A stretch of 10,201 nucleotides of DNA. Origin: an uncultured Myxococcales bacterium. Lineage in GTDB: Bacteria > Myxococcota_A > UBA9042. The stretch covers positions 1 through 10,201 of the forward strand of contig CAIXAA010000186.1 in assembly GCA_903917305.1 (NCBI GenBank), in the 5' to 3' direction. Position 1 is the stretch's first letter, and the number at the start of each line of letters is the position of its first letter. The notes beneath the pieces were generated by a model. That model saw only the letters and a list, made by a program, of their open reading frames with translations, was not told the origin of the DNA and ran no database searches. This document shows positions 1 to 7,498 of the stretch, piece by piece. Both the position numbers and the translations under genes were made by a program.

Positions 1-1757
1 TGCATGCGGAATTCAAGGCGCTGTTCCCGCGCAATGCGGTCGAGTACTTCGTTAGTTATTACGATTACTACCAGCCGGAAGCCTACGTTCCCTCGTCGGA
101 CACCTACATCGAGAAGGACGCGCAGATCAACGACGAGATCGACCGCATGCGCCACGCGGCGACCTATGCGCTGCTGGAGCGGCGCGATGTCCTGATCGTG
201 TCGTCGGTGTCGTGCATCTACGGCATCGGTGCAGCGGAATCGTATGTCGGCATGCGCGTGAAGCTGGCGGTCGGGATGCGGGTGCGGCGCGACGATTTGC
301 TGCGCAAGCTGGTGGACATCCAGTACGAGCGCAACGACCTCGATCTGGCGCGCGGCAACTTTCGCGTCCGCGGCGATGTCGTGGAGCTGCAGCCGGCCTA
401 TGCCGATGATCGCGCGATCCGCATCACGATGTGGGGCGACGAGATCGAGAGGCTGGAGAGCATCGATCCGCTGCGCGGCGTGGCGCTCCAGTCGCTGGAA
501 AGCCTCAACATCTATCCGAATTCTCACTACGCGACGCCGCCGGAGCAGATTGCCCAGGCGCGCGTGACGATCGAGGAGGAGTTGGAGGAACGGCTGCGGG
601 CGCTGCGCGATGCCGGCCGACTGCTGGAAGCGCAGCGGTTGGAGCAGCGAACACGCTTTGATCTTGAAAACTTGCAGGCGCGCGGGTTTTGCAGCGGCAT
701 CGAGAACTATGCGCGGCACCTGTCGGGTCGCCCGGCGGGCGCGGCCCCGCCGACGCTGGTCGACTATTTCCCGCCCGATTTCATCACGTTTCTCGACGAG
801 TCGCACGTCATGGTCGGCCAGATCGGTGCGATGTTTCGCGGTGATCGTGCGCGCAAGGAGACGCTGGTCGAGCACGGGTTTCGCCTGCCGAGCGCGCTCG
901 ACAACCGCCCGTTGCGCTTCGAGGAATTCATGGAGCGCGTGCACCAGCTGGTGTTCGTCTCCGCGACGCCCGGCGACTGGGAGTTGAACCAGACCGGCGG
1001 CGTGATCGTCGAGCAGGTCGTGCGGCCGACCGGCTTGGTGGATCCGGAGGTCGAGATCCGGCCCGTGCGCAGCCAGGTTGATGATCTGCTTGCGGAAATC
1101 CGCCTGCGCGCCGCCGCCCGCGAGCGCGTGCTGGTCACGACCTTGACCAAGCGCATGGCGGAGCACCTGACCGAATATTACGACGAGCTTGGCGTTCGCG
1201 TGCGCTACATGCACAGCGATGTCGAGACGTTGGAGCGCATCGAGCTGGTGCGTGCGCTGCGCGCCGGCGACTACGACGTGCTGGTGGGCATCAACCTGCT
1301 GCGCGAAGGGCTCGACATTCCTGAGGTGTCGCTCGTGGCGATCCTGGACGCGGACAAGGAGGGCTTCCTGCGCTCCCGGCGTTCGCTCATCCAGACCATC
1401 GGCCGGGCGGCGCGCAACCTGAACGGCCGCGTGATCCTGTACGCGGATGTGATGACCGACTCGATCGTCAACGCGCTCGCCGAGACCAATCGGCGGCGCG
1501 AGCGGCAGGTCGTGTACAACGAATTGCATGGAATCACGCCGAAATCCGTGGAGAAGGCGATCGCCGCGGCGCCGGGTCCGCACGTGGTCGAAGAGGTGAT
1601 GGCGGTGTCACGGCGCAGCCGGCTGGAGCTGGAGCGCGAAGTGACCGACGTGCGCAAGCGCATGAAAGTCGCGGCGAACGAGCTGAACTTCGAGGAAGCG
1701 GCGCGGCTGCGCGACGAGGCGCGGCACCTGGAGCAGATCCTGCTGGCGGTGGACTGA
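1..1757 (+). CDS. uvrB: UvrABC excinuclease subunit B (UvrB), 5'-truncated
   Basis: UvrB is the helicase-like damage-verification subunit of nucleotide excision repair. It is loaded on DNA by UvrA and recruits UvrC for incision. The reading frame is open from base 3, giving 584 visible residues, and ends at TGA 1755-1757. By alignment from memory with E. coli UvrB (673 aa), about 73 residues are missing upstream, including the start and the Walker A motif. Visible landmarks are the beta-hairpin motif YYDYYQPEAY (from base 57), whose tyrosines insert between DNA strands; motif II DESH (795-806); the RPTGLxDP and TTLTKRMAE segments; GINLLREGLDIPEVSL; motif VI QTIGRAARN (from 1392); and a C-terminal UVR domain (about 1629-1754), which contacts UvrC. 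No frameshift is seen. A small oddity is VGQIG where most UvrBs have VPQIG. The - strand operon ends three bases after its stop. Identity is secure; only the 5' end is absent. Confidence 0.98.
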   Translation, partial: HAEFKALFPRNAVEYFVSYYDYYQPEAYVPSSDTYIEKDAQINDEIDRMRHAATYALLERRDVLIVSSVSCIYGIGAAESYVGMRVKLAVGMRVRRDDLLRKLVDIQYERNDLDLARGNFRVRGDVVELQPAYADDRAIRITMWGDEIERLESIDPLRGVALQSLESLNIYPNSHYATPPEQIAQARVTIEEELEERLRALRDAGRLLEAQRLEQRTRFDLENLQARGFCSGIENYARHLSGRPAGAAPPTLVDYFPPDFITFLDESHVMVGQIGAMFRGDRARKETLVEHGFRLPSALDNRPLRFEEFMERVHQLVFVSATPGDWELNQTGGVIVEQVVRPTGLVDPEVEIRPVRSQVDDLLAEIRLRAAARERVLVTTLTKRMAEHLTEYYDELGVRVRYMHSDVETLERIELVRALRAGDYDVLVGINLLREGLDIPEVSLVAILDADKEGFLRSRRSLIQTIGRAARNLNGRVILYADVMTDSIVNALAETNRRRERQVVYNELHGITPKSVEKAIAAAPGPHVVEEVMAVSRRSRLELEREVTDVRKRMKVAANELNFEEAARLRDEARHLEQILLAVD

Positions 1758-1763
1758 CCGCTA
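1744..1763. other. Short inverted repeat spanning the two convergent stop codons
   Basis: Bases 1744-1750 (TGGCGGT) pair with 1757-1763 (ACCGCTA) as a 7-bp stem including one G-T wobble, around a 6-nt loop. The structure contains the uvrB stop codon (1755-1757) and the stop codon of the facing vWA gene (1761-1763). It could help end or insulate the two convergent transcripts. There is no T-tract on either side, so it is not a typical intrinsic terminator. In DNA this GC-rich it may be chance. Confidence 0.25.
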
Positions 1764-4547
1764 CGGGCGCTTGCGCAGCGCGTGCCACTTCGTCGTGGTC
1801 GTGCGGCCCAGGCGCACGCGGCGCAGGGCGACGTCGAGGACGAGCAGCAGCAGCGCGAGGCCCGCGAGCTCTGGCCACAGCGGCGACAGCGTGCGGTGGG
1901 TCGCACCGTGATCGTTCAACCAATCGCGAGGTTGCGCGTTCTCCTTGCCGCCCGTGCCGCGCACCAGCTCCGCGAGGCCCGACGTCATCGGGTCGGGCAG
2001 CCGGTACTCGTCGGCGTACGGATGCACGGCAGTCGCGCGCCCGGAGGCCAGCACGGGCTTGTCCGGACCCGCGCGCAGCGTGGCGAAGACGTCGTAAGGG
2101 CCCAGCGCAGCAAGCGGAATCGACGTTTCGTAGCGGCCGGTCGCCACCTCCGGCAGCGGCAGCGTGGCCTTGGCGCCCTGCGGCCCCTGCACCTCCACCT
2201 GGCCGAAAAGCCCTTGCATGTAGCGATCTTCCTCGTCGATCGCGTCCAGCGCGATGCGCAGGCGGTCACGCTCGCGCACCAGCAGCACGGGCACCTGCGC
2301 GCCGAGATCCTCCTGCAGCAGATCGCGCGCCAGCTGGCGCGCCAGCAGCGCGTAGCCGGGCCAGTCCAGCCACGCTGCCGCCCAGCGGTTCTTGAGATCG
2401 CTCGTCCATACGCTGACTTTGCCCAGGCCGAGCCGCCAGCGCACGAGCAGCGGCTGGTGCGTGGAGGTCGCCAGGATCTCCTCCGCACCCGGCTTGACGC
2501 GGGTCGGCAGGAAGCCGGTCAGCACCGGCGAGCTCTCCACCGCGACGCCGCGCAGCAGATCGATGCGCCCGACGCCGCCGACGCGCCGCGCGTGGATCTG
2601 CTTCTCGACGATTGAATCGCCTGTGATCAAGCGGGTTTCGCGAACGAAGATGCGCGGCAGGGTCTCCGGACGATCCGTGAAGTAGGAGCGACCGCCGCCG
2701 CGATCCGCCACCGACTCCAAGAGGCCGCGATCGACGTCGCTGCCCACGCCCACCGTCGACACCGTGATGCCGGAGCGCTTCATCTGCCGCACCAGCGCGT
2801 CGATGCCGGCCTTGGGCGCCTGGCCGTCGGTCAGCAGGATCACGTGCTTGACCTTGGCCTGCGCGGTCAGCAGCGCCTGGTACGCCATGTCGAGCGCCGG
2901 GTAGATGTGCGTGCCGCCCGAAGGCGTCAGGCGCGAGATGTCCGTGGCAATCTTGTAGCGATTCCCCGCACGTTGCAGCCGCACGGCGAGCCGCGCCTCG
3001 CTGTCGAAGGCGATGACGCCGATGCGATCCTCCGGCGCCATCGACTCGGCCGTCGCGCGCGCCGCCTCCTTGGCCAGCTCCATCTTGGAGCCCGCCATCG
3101 ACCCGGAGCGATCGACGCACAGCATCAGCGCGATCGACGGCGCCTGCACCGTGCTCTCCACATCCATGCGCACCGGCAGCACGACCTTGTCGAGGTAGGT
3201 GTCCTGATAACCGCCCGAACCGAGGCTGTTTTCCCCGCCAAGCACCAGCAGCCCGCCGCCTTGCCGCACGTAGGCATCGAGGTTGCGCATGTCGCCATCG
3301 GTCAGGAGCGGCGCGCCAGCCGGCGACAGGCGCGGCACGTCGGAGAGCACGATGGCCTGGTAGTGCTTGAGCGCAGCCGCCGTGCGCGGCAGGCCATCGG
3401 CTGGCCGGATGTCCACTTCAAAGTCATCGGTCAGGGCGCGTGCCAGGTATTGCGATTGATTTGCCGCACCTTCGACGTAGAGGACATGGGGCCGGGCCTG
3501 GACGATCACCCTGGCGCGCTGCTGGTTGTTGGTGGTGAAGCGGTCTTGGCCACGCAGGACGTCGCACTGCACGGCCAGCTCCGCCGGACCGCCCTGGCGC
3601 AAGCGCAGCGAGCCGAGGTCGATGCGCGTCTGGCCGGCCGGCACGGTGCGCTCCACCGGCGGCAGCGCCTCGGTCCCGGCGCGCACGGCACAGCGCACCG
3701 TCGCCTCGGCGGTCGCCTGCACGCGAATCGCCACGGGAAACGGAACATTGGCGCGGATCTGCGCGGGCAGCTCGAAGCGGTCGACCACGAACTCCCCGCG
3801 CGTGGGCAACGGCGGCAGCGCCGGCGTGTGCACGCGAACGCCCGCGGCGCGCAGGGCGGGCAGCAGCTCCGCCGCGTCGCCGCGCGTCTCGACGCCGTCG
3901 GTCCACAGCACGAAGTGCGGCACCGATTCGCCGTCCAGCAGCGCCAGCGCGCGGTCCAGGGCGCCGGCCAGATCGGTCTCCTCGTCGCTTTGCGGCTGAC
4001 GGGCAATGCGCGGTGGCGCCAGCGGTTTGGCCGGCTGATCGTCGGTCGCCGTCGGCGGCCACGGCAGGCGATCGACGGTGCCATCGAAGGCGAGCACGGT
4101 CACCTGCGGCAGCTCGGCGCTGCGCGGGGCGCGCTGGCGCAGCAGGTCGGCCGTCGCCTCTGCACCTTGGGCCGCCGCCGCGATCAGCGCGTCCGGCACC
4201 GATCGCGATCGATCGATCAGGTGCACGACCTGCACCGGCCGCGGCAGCACCTTCTCGATCTGCGGACCGGCGGCGGCGAGGGCCAGCAGCAGAAGAAGCG
4301 ATGTGCGCACGATCACTTGCAGCACGCGCTGCGGCTTGGGCAGGTCCGTCAGGCCAAGCGGCGCCAGCAGCGGCACGCTCAGCGCCGCCAGGGCCGCCAG
4401 CAGCAGGCGCGGCGACGCGAACGTGACGCCATGGCGCGCGAGATCGGCCAGCAGCGCCGCCAGCCAGCGATCGCGGGCCAGCCACGCGGTCAGCGCGATC
4501 GTCAACCAGATGAAAAGCCACAGGAGATGGGCGGCGCGCAGCTTCAC
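1761..4547 (-). CDS. Membrane protein with two vWA domains and a GATase1-like domain
   Basis: This 928-residue protein ends the operon. Its precise function is unknown. From the N-terminus there are hydrophobic segments at about 6-22, 47-66 and 77-93. A first vWA domain follows, with MIDAS residues D112-R-S-R-S116, T191 and D217, then a beta-rich stretch at about 250-350. A GATase1-like fold begins near 354 (VLYVEG) and continues through LGGENSLGSGGY (436-447), with no cysteine at the expected nucleophile position. A second vWA domain has D479-R-S-G-S483, T546 and D574. A segment ending PLLVRWRLGLGKVSVWTSD (699-717) looks like the rest of the GATase-like fold. The C-terminus has one hydrophobic helix (about 893-908) and a basic tail. 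The open frame runs 73 codons further upstream, but the GTG at 4547 is preferred: it overlaps the upstream TGA as GTGA, follows GGAGG by 5 nt, and begins the hydrophobic N-terminus. Similar proteins occur beside MoxR/BatA genes. They are often annotated as vWA or glutamine amidotransferase-like proteins, but amidotransferase activity is unlikely here. Confidence 0.9.
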   Translation of the reverse strand: MKLRAAHLLWLFIWLTIALTAWLARDRWLAALLADLARHGVTFASPRLLLAALAALSVPLLAPLGLTDLPKPQRVLQVIVRTSLLLLLALAAAGPQIEKVLPRPVQVVHLIDRSRSVPDALIAAAAQGAEATADLLRQRAPRSAELPQVTVLAFDGTVDRLPWPPTATDDQPAKPLAPPRIARQPQSDEETDLAGALDRALALLDGESVPHFVLWTDGVETRGDAAELLPALRAAGVRVHTPALPPLPTRGEFVVDRFELPAQIRANVPFPVAIRVQATAEATVRCAVRAGTEALPPVERTVPAGQTRIDLGSLRLRQGGPAELAVQCDVLRGQDRFTTNNQQRARVIVQARPHVLYVEGAANQSQYLARALTDDFEVDIRPADGLPRTAAALKHYQAIVLSDVPRLSPAGAPLLTDGDMRNLDAYVRQGGGLLVLGGENSLGSGGYQDTYLDKVVLPVRMDVESTVQAPSIALMLCVDRSGSMAGSKMELAKEAARATAESMAPEDRIGVIAFDSEARLAVRLQRAGNRYKIATDISRLTPSGGTHIYPALDMAYQALLTAQAKVKHVILLTDGQAPKAGIDALVRQMKRSGITVSTVGVGSDVDRGLLESVADRGGGRSYFTDRPETLPRIFVRETRLITGDSIVEKQIHARRVGGVGRIDLLRGVAVESSPVLTGFLPTRVKPGAEEILATSTHQPLLVRWRLGLGKVSVWTSDLKNRWAAAWLDWPGYALLARQLARDLLQEDLGAQVPVLLVRERDRLRIALDAIDEEDRYMQGLFGQVEVQGPQGAKATLPLPEVATGRYETSIPLAALGPYDVFATLRAGPDKPVLASGRATAVHPYADEYRLPDPMTSGLAELVRGTGGKENAQPRDWLNDHGATHRTLSPLWPELAGLALLLLVLDVALRRVRLGRTTTTKWHALRKRP

Positions 4548-6571
4548 AGCGTCCTCCGCCTCAGGTAGAGCAGCCACTCCAACGCCAGGATCGCCAGCGC
4601 GGCCAGCAGCAGCTGCGCGGAGCGCGTCCAGGCCTGCGCCGCATCCTGCCGCTGCACGCGGCGCGGCGCGTGCCAGGCTAGGCCCAGCGCGTGGACATCG
4701 CCCGGCCGTTCGCTCGCCGGCAGCAGCGTGGGCCGCGCGATCTGGTGGCCGTCCGGCGCCGTCCACGTGTGGATGCCCTGGATTTCACTGCTCGCCAGCA
4801 GCTGCGTCCCCGCCGCCCGCGCCCGCCGCGGCGCCTGGCCCGGCTCGCGCCATTGCCATGCCAGCCCGGCGACCGGCGCTTCGACCGCCCACGGCCGCCC
4901 CAGCTCCAGCGGCCCCAGCACCGGCTCGTCCTCGCCCGCCAGCCACGCCACCGCATTGCCGACCAGCAGCGGCAGCGCATAGCGACCGCCCAGGTCGGTC
5001 TCCGCCAGGTCGATGCCCCACTCGATCTCGCGCACGCCAGTCTGGCGCGCGACCATCACCGGCCCGGACGGCGCGACGCTCGCCAGCACCATATCGTCCG
5101 GCTGCAACGGCAGCAGGCGCACGCGGTCGAAGTTGGTGTCCTGGAAGCTCACGCCGCGCATCAAGGCGTGCTCCGCCGCCCGCGGCACGATCTCCGGATT
5201 GTGCGCAAACCTGGCTGGCGTCTCGGACTTTGGCGGGTCGAGCAGCAGGCGCAGCCCCGGCATCCCCGGCGGCAAGGGCGCCGCGACATTGTCCAGGACG
5301 ACGAGGTCGATGCCGTGGCGCGGCCGATCCGCCGCGGCAAAGTCCTCAGGATGGTAGCGTTCCGGCGCGATCTGCTGCACCCGCGTCCGGTCGCCCGCGT
5401 GCAGAGCCGCCTCCAGGAACAGGTCTTGCGCGCTGACGAGCAGCACGCCCAGCTCCCGCCGCTGCGCCAGGACGGCGAACCCCCAATCGTCAAACGGCGC
5501 CTGATCTTGCAGCGCGCCCGGCACCGGCGCCGGCTGCACGTGGATGGCAAAGCGCGGCGCGTCGAGATCGACGTCGGGCAGGATCTGGGTGCTCGATCCG
5601 GGAGGCAGGACGGCGGGTTGGACGCGCCGCAGCGCCGAATCGCGCGAAAACTCGACCACATCTTGCGCCGTTGCCGATGCCGCCACGGAGATCTGCACCG
5701 CTTGATCGCGGAGCGTGTCATTGCGCAGGCGCAGCGTCAGCGTGCCGCGGCCTGGATCCGCGGGGTCGGGCCGCAGGCCGACGTGCTCCACCGCGAGGTT
5801 GTCGAAGCCGTGCGCCAGGGCTTTCTGAACCAGCGCTTGCGCTTGCGCCGCCGTCGGCGCCTGCATCGCGGCGCGCGCCGGCCCGACCCAGACGTGGCGC
5901 GGCTCCGGCCTGGCGCTCGCCGCGTCGCCCTGCAGCGGCGTGCCGCCGTCGGTCACGAACACGATGGCCGCGCGGTGGTAGCCGGTCAGCGCCTGCTCCG
6001 CCGTCGCCAGCGCGCGGTGCAGATCCAGGCCTGCGTCATGGGGTTTGAGCGCCGCGATCGCCTGGCGCAGCGCCGCGCGATCCGTGCCCCAGCCGGCCAG
6101 CACGCGCGCACTGCCGGAAGCGGCGATGAGCACGAAGCGATCTTCCGGCGGCGCGGCGTCGACCAGCTCCGTCGCCTGCTCGATGGCCTCCTGCAGCCGC
6201 GTCGTCCCGCGCGCCAGGCGGTCCTTGATCTGGCCGTCGCGCGCGGCCATCGACGCTGAACAATCGAGGATCAGGACGGTATGTGGCGCCTGCACCTGCG
6301 TGTCCGGCGTGTTGCGGCCCGCCAGCAAGGGCAGCGCCGCCGCCGACCAGATCAGCGCGGCAATGCCCAGCAGCAGCAACAGCGAGAGCCAGCGCCGCCA
6401 CTGGGTGCCGAGCACGCGCGCCTCGCTCTGCGCCAGCACGCGCTGCCACAGCCCGCCGAACGGCACCTCGATGCGCCGCCGGCGCGGCCGCAGCAGGTAG
6501 AGCAGCACGAGCACGGCCGCCACGCTGCCGCCCAGCAGTGCCAGCGTTCGCAGATCGGCGGCGAGGTGCAT
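4544..6571 (-). CDS. BatA-type membrane protein with vWA domain
   Basis: This 675-residue protein (numbered from ATG 6571) is probably a membrane partner of the MoxR/DUF58 pair; its exact role is unknown. The N-terminus has the layout of the BatA/aerotolerance-regulator domain: a hydrophobic helix (about 9-27), an RPRRRR stretch, VPFGGLW, then a second helix (about 61-82). A vWA domain follows, with D103-C-S-A-S107 and the later VTDG aspartate D208. The usual MIDAS threonine is replaced by Leu182 (GLDL where GTDL is typical). The region from about 255 to 645 is beta-rich and probably Ig-like. It contains DLVVLDNVAAPLPPGMPGLR (422-441), reminiscent of GATase-like folds in BatA relatives. A C-terminal helix (about 651-669) precedes LRRRTL. 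The ATG makes a TGATG overlap with the DUF58 stop. A GTG one codon upstream (6574) is nearly as good, because GGAGG lies 9 nt before it and 12 nt before the ATG. The 3' end overlaps the next gene by 4 nt. Confidence 0.9.
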   Translation of the reverse strand: MHLAADLRTLALLGGSVAAVLVLLYLLRPRRRRIEVPFGGLWQRVLAQSEARVLGTQWRRWLSLLLLLGIAALIWSAAALPLLAGRNTPDTQVQAPHTVLILDCSASMAARDGQIKDRLARGTTRLQEAIEQATELVDAAPPEDRFVLIAASGSARVLAGWGTDRAALRQAIAALKPHDAGLDLHRALATAEQALTGYHRAAIVFVTDGGTPLQGDAASARPEPRHVWVGPARAAMQAPTAAQAQALVQKALAHGFDNLAVEHVGLRPDPADPGRGTLTLRLRNDTLRDQAVQISVAASATAQDVVEFSRDSALRRVQPAVLPPGSSTQILPDVDLDAPRFAIHVQPAPVPGALQDQAPFDDWGFAVLAQRRELGVLLVSAQDLFLEAALHAGDRTRVQQIAPERYHPEDFAAADRPRHGIDLVVLDNVAAPLPPGMPGLRLLLDPPKSETPARFAHNPEIVPRAAEHALMRGVSFQDTNFDRVRLLPLQPDDMVLASVAPSGPVMVARQTGVREIEWGIDLAETDLGGRYALPLLVGNAVAWLAGEDEPVLGPLELGRPWAVEAPVAGLAWQWREPGQAPRRARAAGTQLLASSEIQGIHTWTAPDGHQIARPTLLPASERPGDVHALGLAWHAPRRVQRQDAAQAWTRSAQLLLAALAILALEWLLYLRRRTL
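4553..4557 (-). promoter_or_regulatory. Ribosome binding site deciding the GTG start at 4547
   Basis: On the - strand GGAGG lies 5 nt before the GTG at 4547-4545, inside the last codons of the upstream BatA-type gene. Its presence, with the GTGA stop/start overlap, supports this start over the longer open frame reaching 4766, whose extra 73 residues are Ala/Arg/Gly-rich out-of-frame readthrough of the upstream gene. Confidence 0.7.
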
Positions 6572-7491
6572 CACCCGAGAAACCCTCCGGTGCGAAAGAC
6601 TTTCATGACGACGTCATCGAAGGACTGGCTCAGATCGACCGTCAGGCAGCGTGCGCCGACCTGGCGTGCAGCACGATGGATCTCCTCGGAAAACTGGGCG
6701 AAGGCCTCGCGGTAGCGCGCCATGAGCGCCGGCGTCAGGCACAGCTCGCGCTCCTCGCCGGTCTCGCAGTCGACCAGCGCGAAGTCGCCGGCCACGGTCG
6801 TGTCGAGCAGCGTGCGATCGCACAGGTGCAGCACCATCGGCTCGAAGCCGCGCAAGGAGAGGTCGCGCAGCGCGTTGCCCAGGCCGGTCGGGTCATAGAA
6901 ATCGCTCAAGATCACGCAGAGGCCCGGCCGCGGCTGGTGGCGCACGAACGCCGCGAGCGAGGCCACGATGCTGGTGCGCCCCGCCGGCGCGATGGCCGAC
7001 AGCAGCCGCAGGATGTGGAAGAACTGGTTGCGGCCGCGCACCGGGCTCATCGGCGCGGCGACGCCTTGCGCAAAAGGCACGACGGCGACGCGATCCAGGT
7101 TGGAGAGCGCGATGTAGGACAGCGCCGCGGTGACCTGCAGCGCGCGGTCCAGCAGCGTCGGCTGGCCCGCCGGCGCCATGTCCATCGACAGGGAGCGATC
7201 GACGAGGAAGTAGACGCGCAGGTCCTCTTCTTCTTCATACAAGCGCAGTTGCAGGCGGCGCGTGCGGGCGAACAGGCTCCAGTCGATGCTGCGCGGTTCG
7301 TCGCCGGGCGCGAAGTCGCGGTGATCGGCGAACTCGATGCCGCTGCCGACCTTGCGCGAACGGCGCTGGGCGCGCTGGCCGGAGGTGGCCATGCGGCGGG
7401 CCAGGAGCGCCAACTGCTCGACGCGGCCCAGGAAGCCGGCGTCGAACAGGTCGGTGCGCAGGGCGCTGCTGCCGGTCTTTGCCTCCGCCAT
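6571..7491 (-). CDS. DUF58 domain-containing protein (vWA-like fold)
   Basis: DUF58 proteins are typical neighbours of MoxR ATPases and are thought to be their partners or substrates; the biochemical role is not settled. The 306-residue product carries the DUF58 hallmark GxxFADHRDFAPGDEPRSIDW at about 51-71, shown in the sequence as GIEFADHRDF followed by APGDEPRSIDW. It then has a vWA-type core with D98-R-S-L-S102, Thr173 in GRTSIVASL and Asp197 in ILSDF, so all three MIDAS elements are present. Unlike many DUF58 proteins it has no N-terminal transmembrane pair, which predicts a soluble cytoplasmic protein of the short type. ATG 7491 is chosen because it lies 7 nt after the MoxR stop and follows a GGGAG; the open frame extends 26 codons upstream into moxR but reads as shadow sequence. 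Its stop overlaps the start of the BatA-type gene. Confidence 0.93.
   Translation of the reverse strand: MAEAKTGSSALRTDLFDAGFLGRVEQLALLARRMATSGQRAQRRSRKVGSGIEFADHRDFAPGDEPRSIDWSLFARTRRLQLRLYEEEEDLRVYFLVDRSLSMDMAPAGQPTLLDRALQVTAALSYIALSNLDRVAVVPFAQGVAAPMSPVRGRNQFFHILRLLSAIAPAGRTSIVASLAAFVRHQPRPGLCVILSDFYDPTGLGNALRDLSLRGFEPMVLHLCDRTLLDTTVAGDFALVDCETGEERELCLTPALMARYREAFAQFSEEIHRAARQVGARCLTVDLSQSFDDVVMKVFRTGGFLG
6584..6588 (-). promoter_or_regulatory. Ribosome binding site for the BatA-type gene
   Basis: GGAGG on the - strand sits within the end of the DUF58 gene, 9 nt before GTG 6574 and 12 nt before ATG 6571. The spacing slightly favours the GTG and the codon type favours the ATG. The two starts differ by one residue only. 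Confidence 0.6.
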
Positions 7492-7498
7492 GATCTCC

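Noticed and set aside
2844..4568. Long + strand open frame (574 codons) opposite the double-vWA gene
   Set aside because: It is rich in Arg, Gln and His, has no domain or start signal, and lies fully antisense to a well-supported gene.
4548..4766. 73-residue N-terminal extension of the double-vWA protein
   Set aside because: It is Ala/Gly/Arg-rich shadow sequence inside the BatA-type gene. The GTG at 4547 has a good ribosome binding site and starts the membrane segment.
4691..6259. Long + strand open frame (522 codons) opposite the BatA-type gene
   Set aside because: Its product is Arg/Gln/His-rich without recognisable motifs, and the - strand frame has clear domains. It is a GC-driven shadow.
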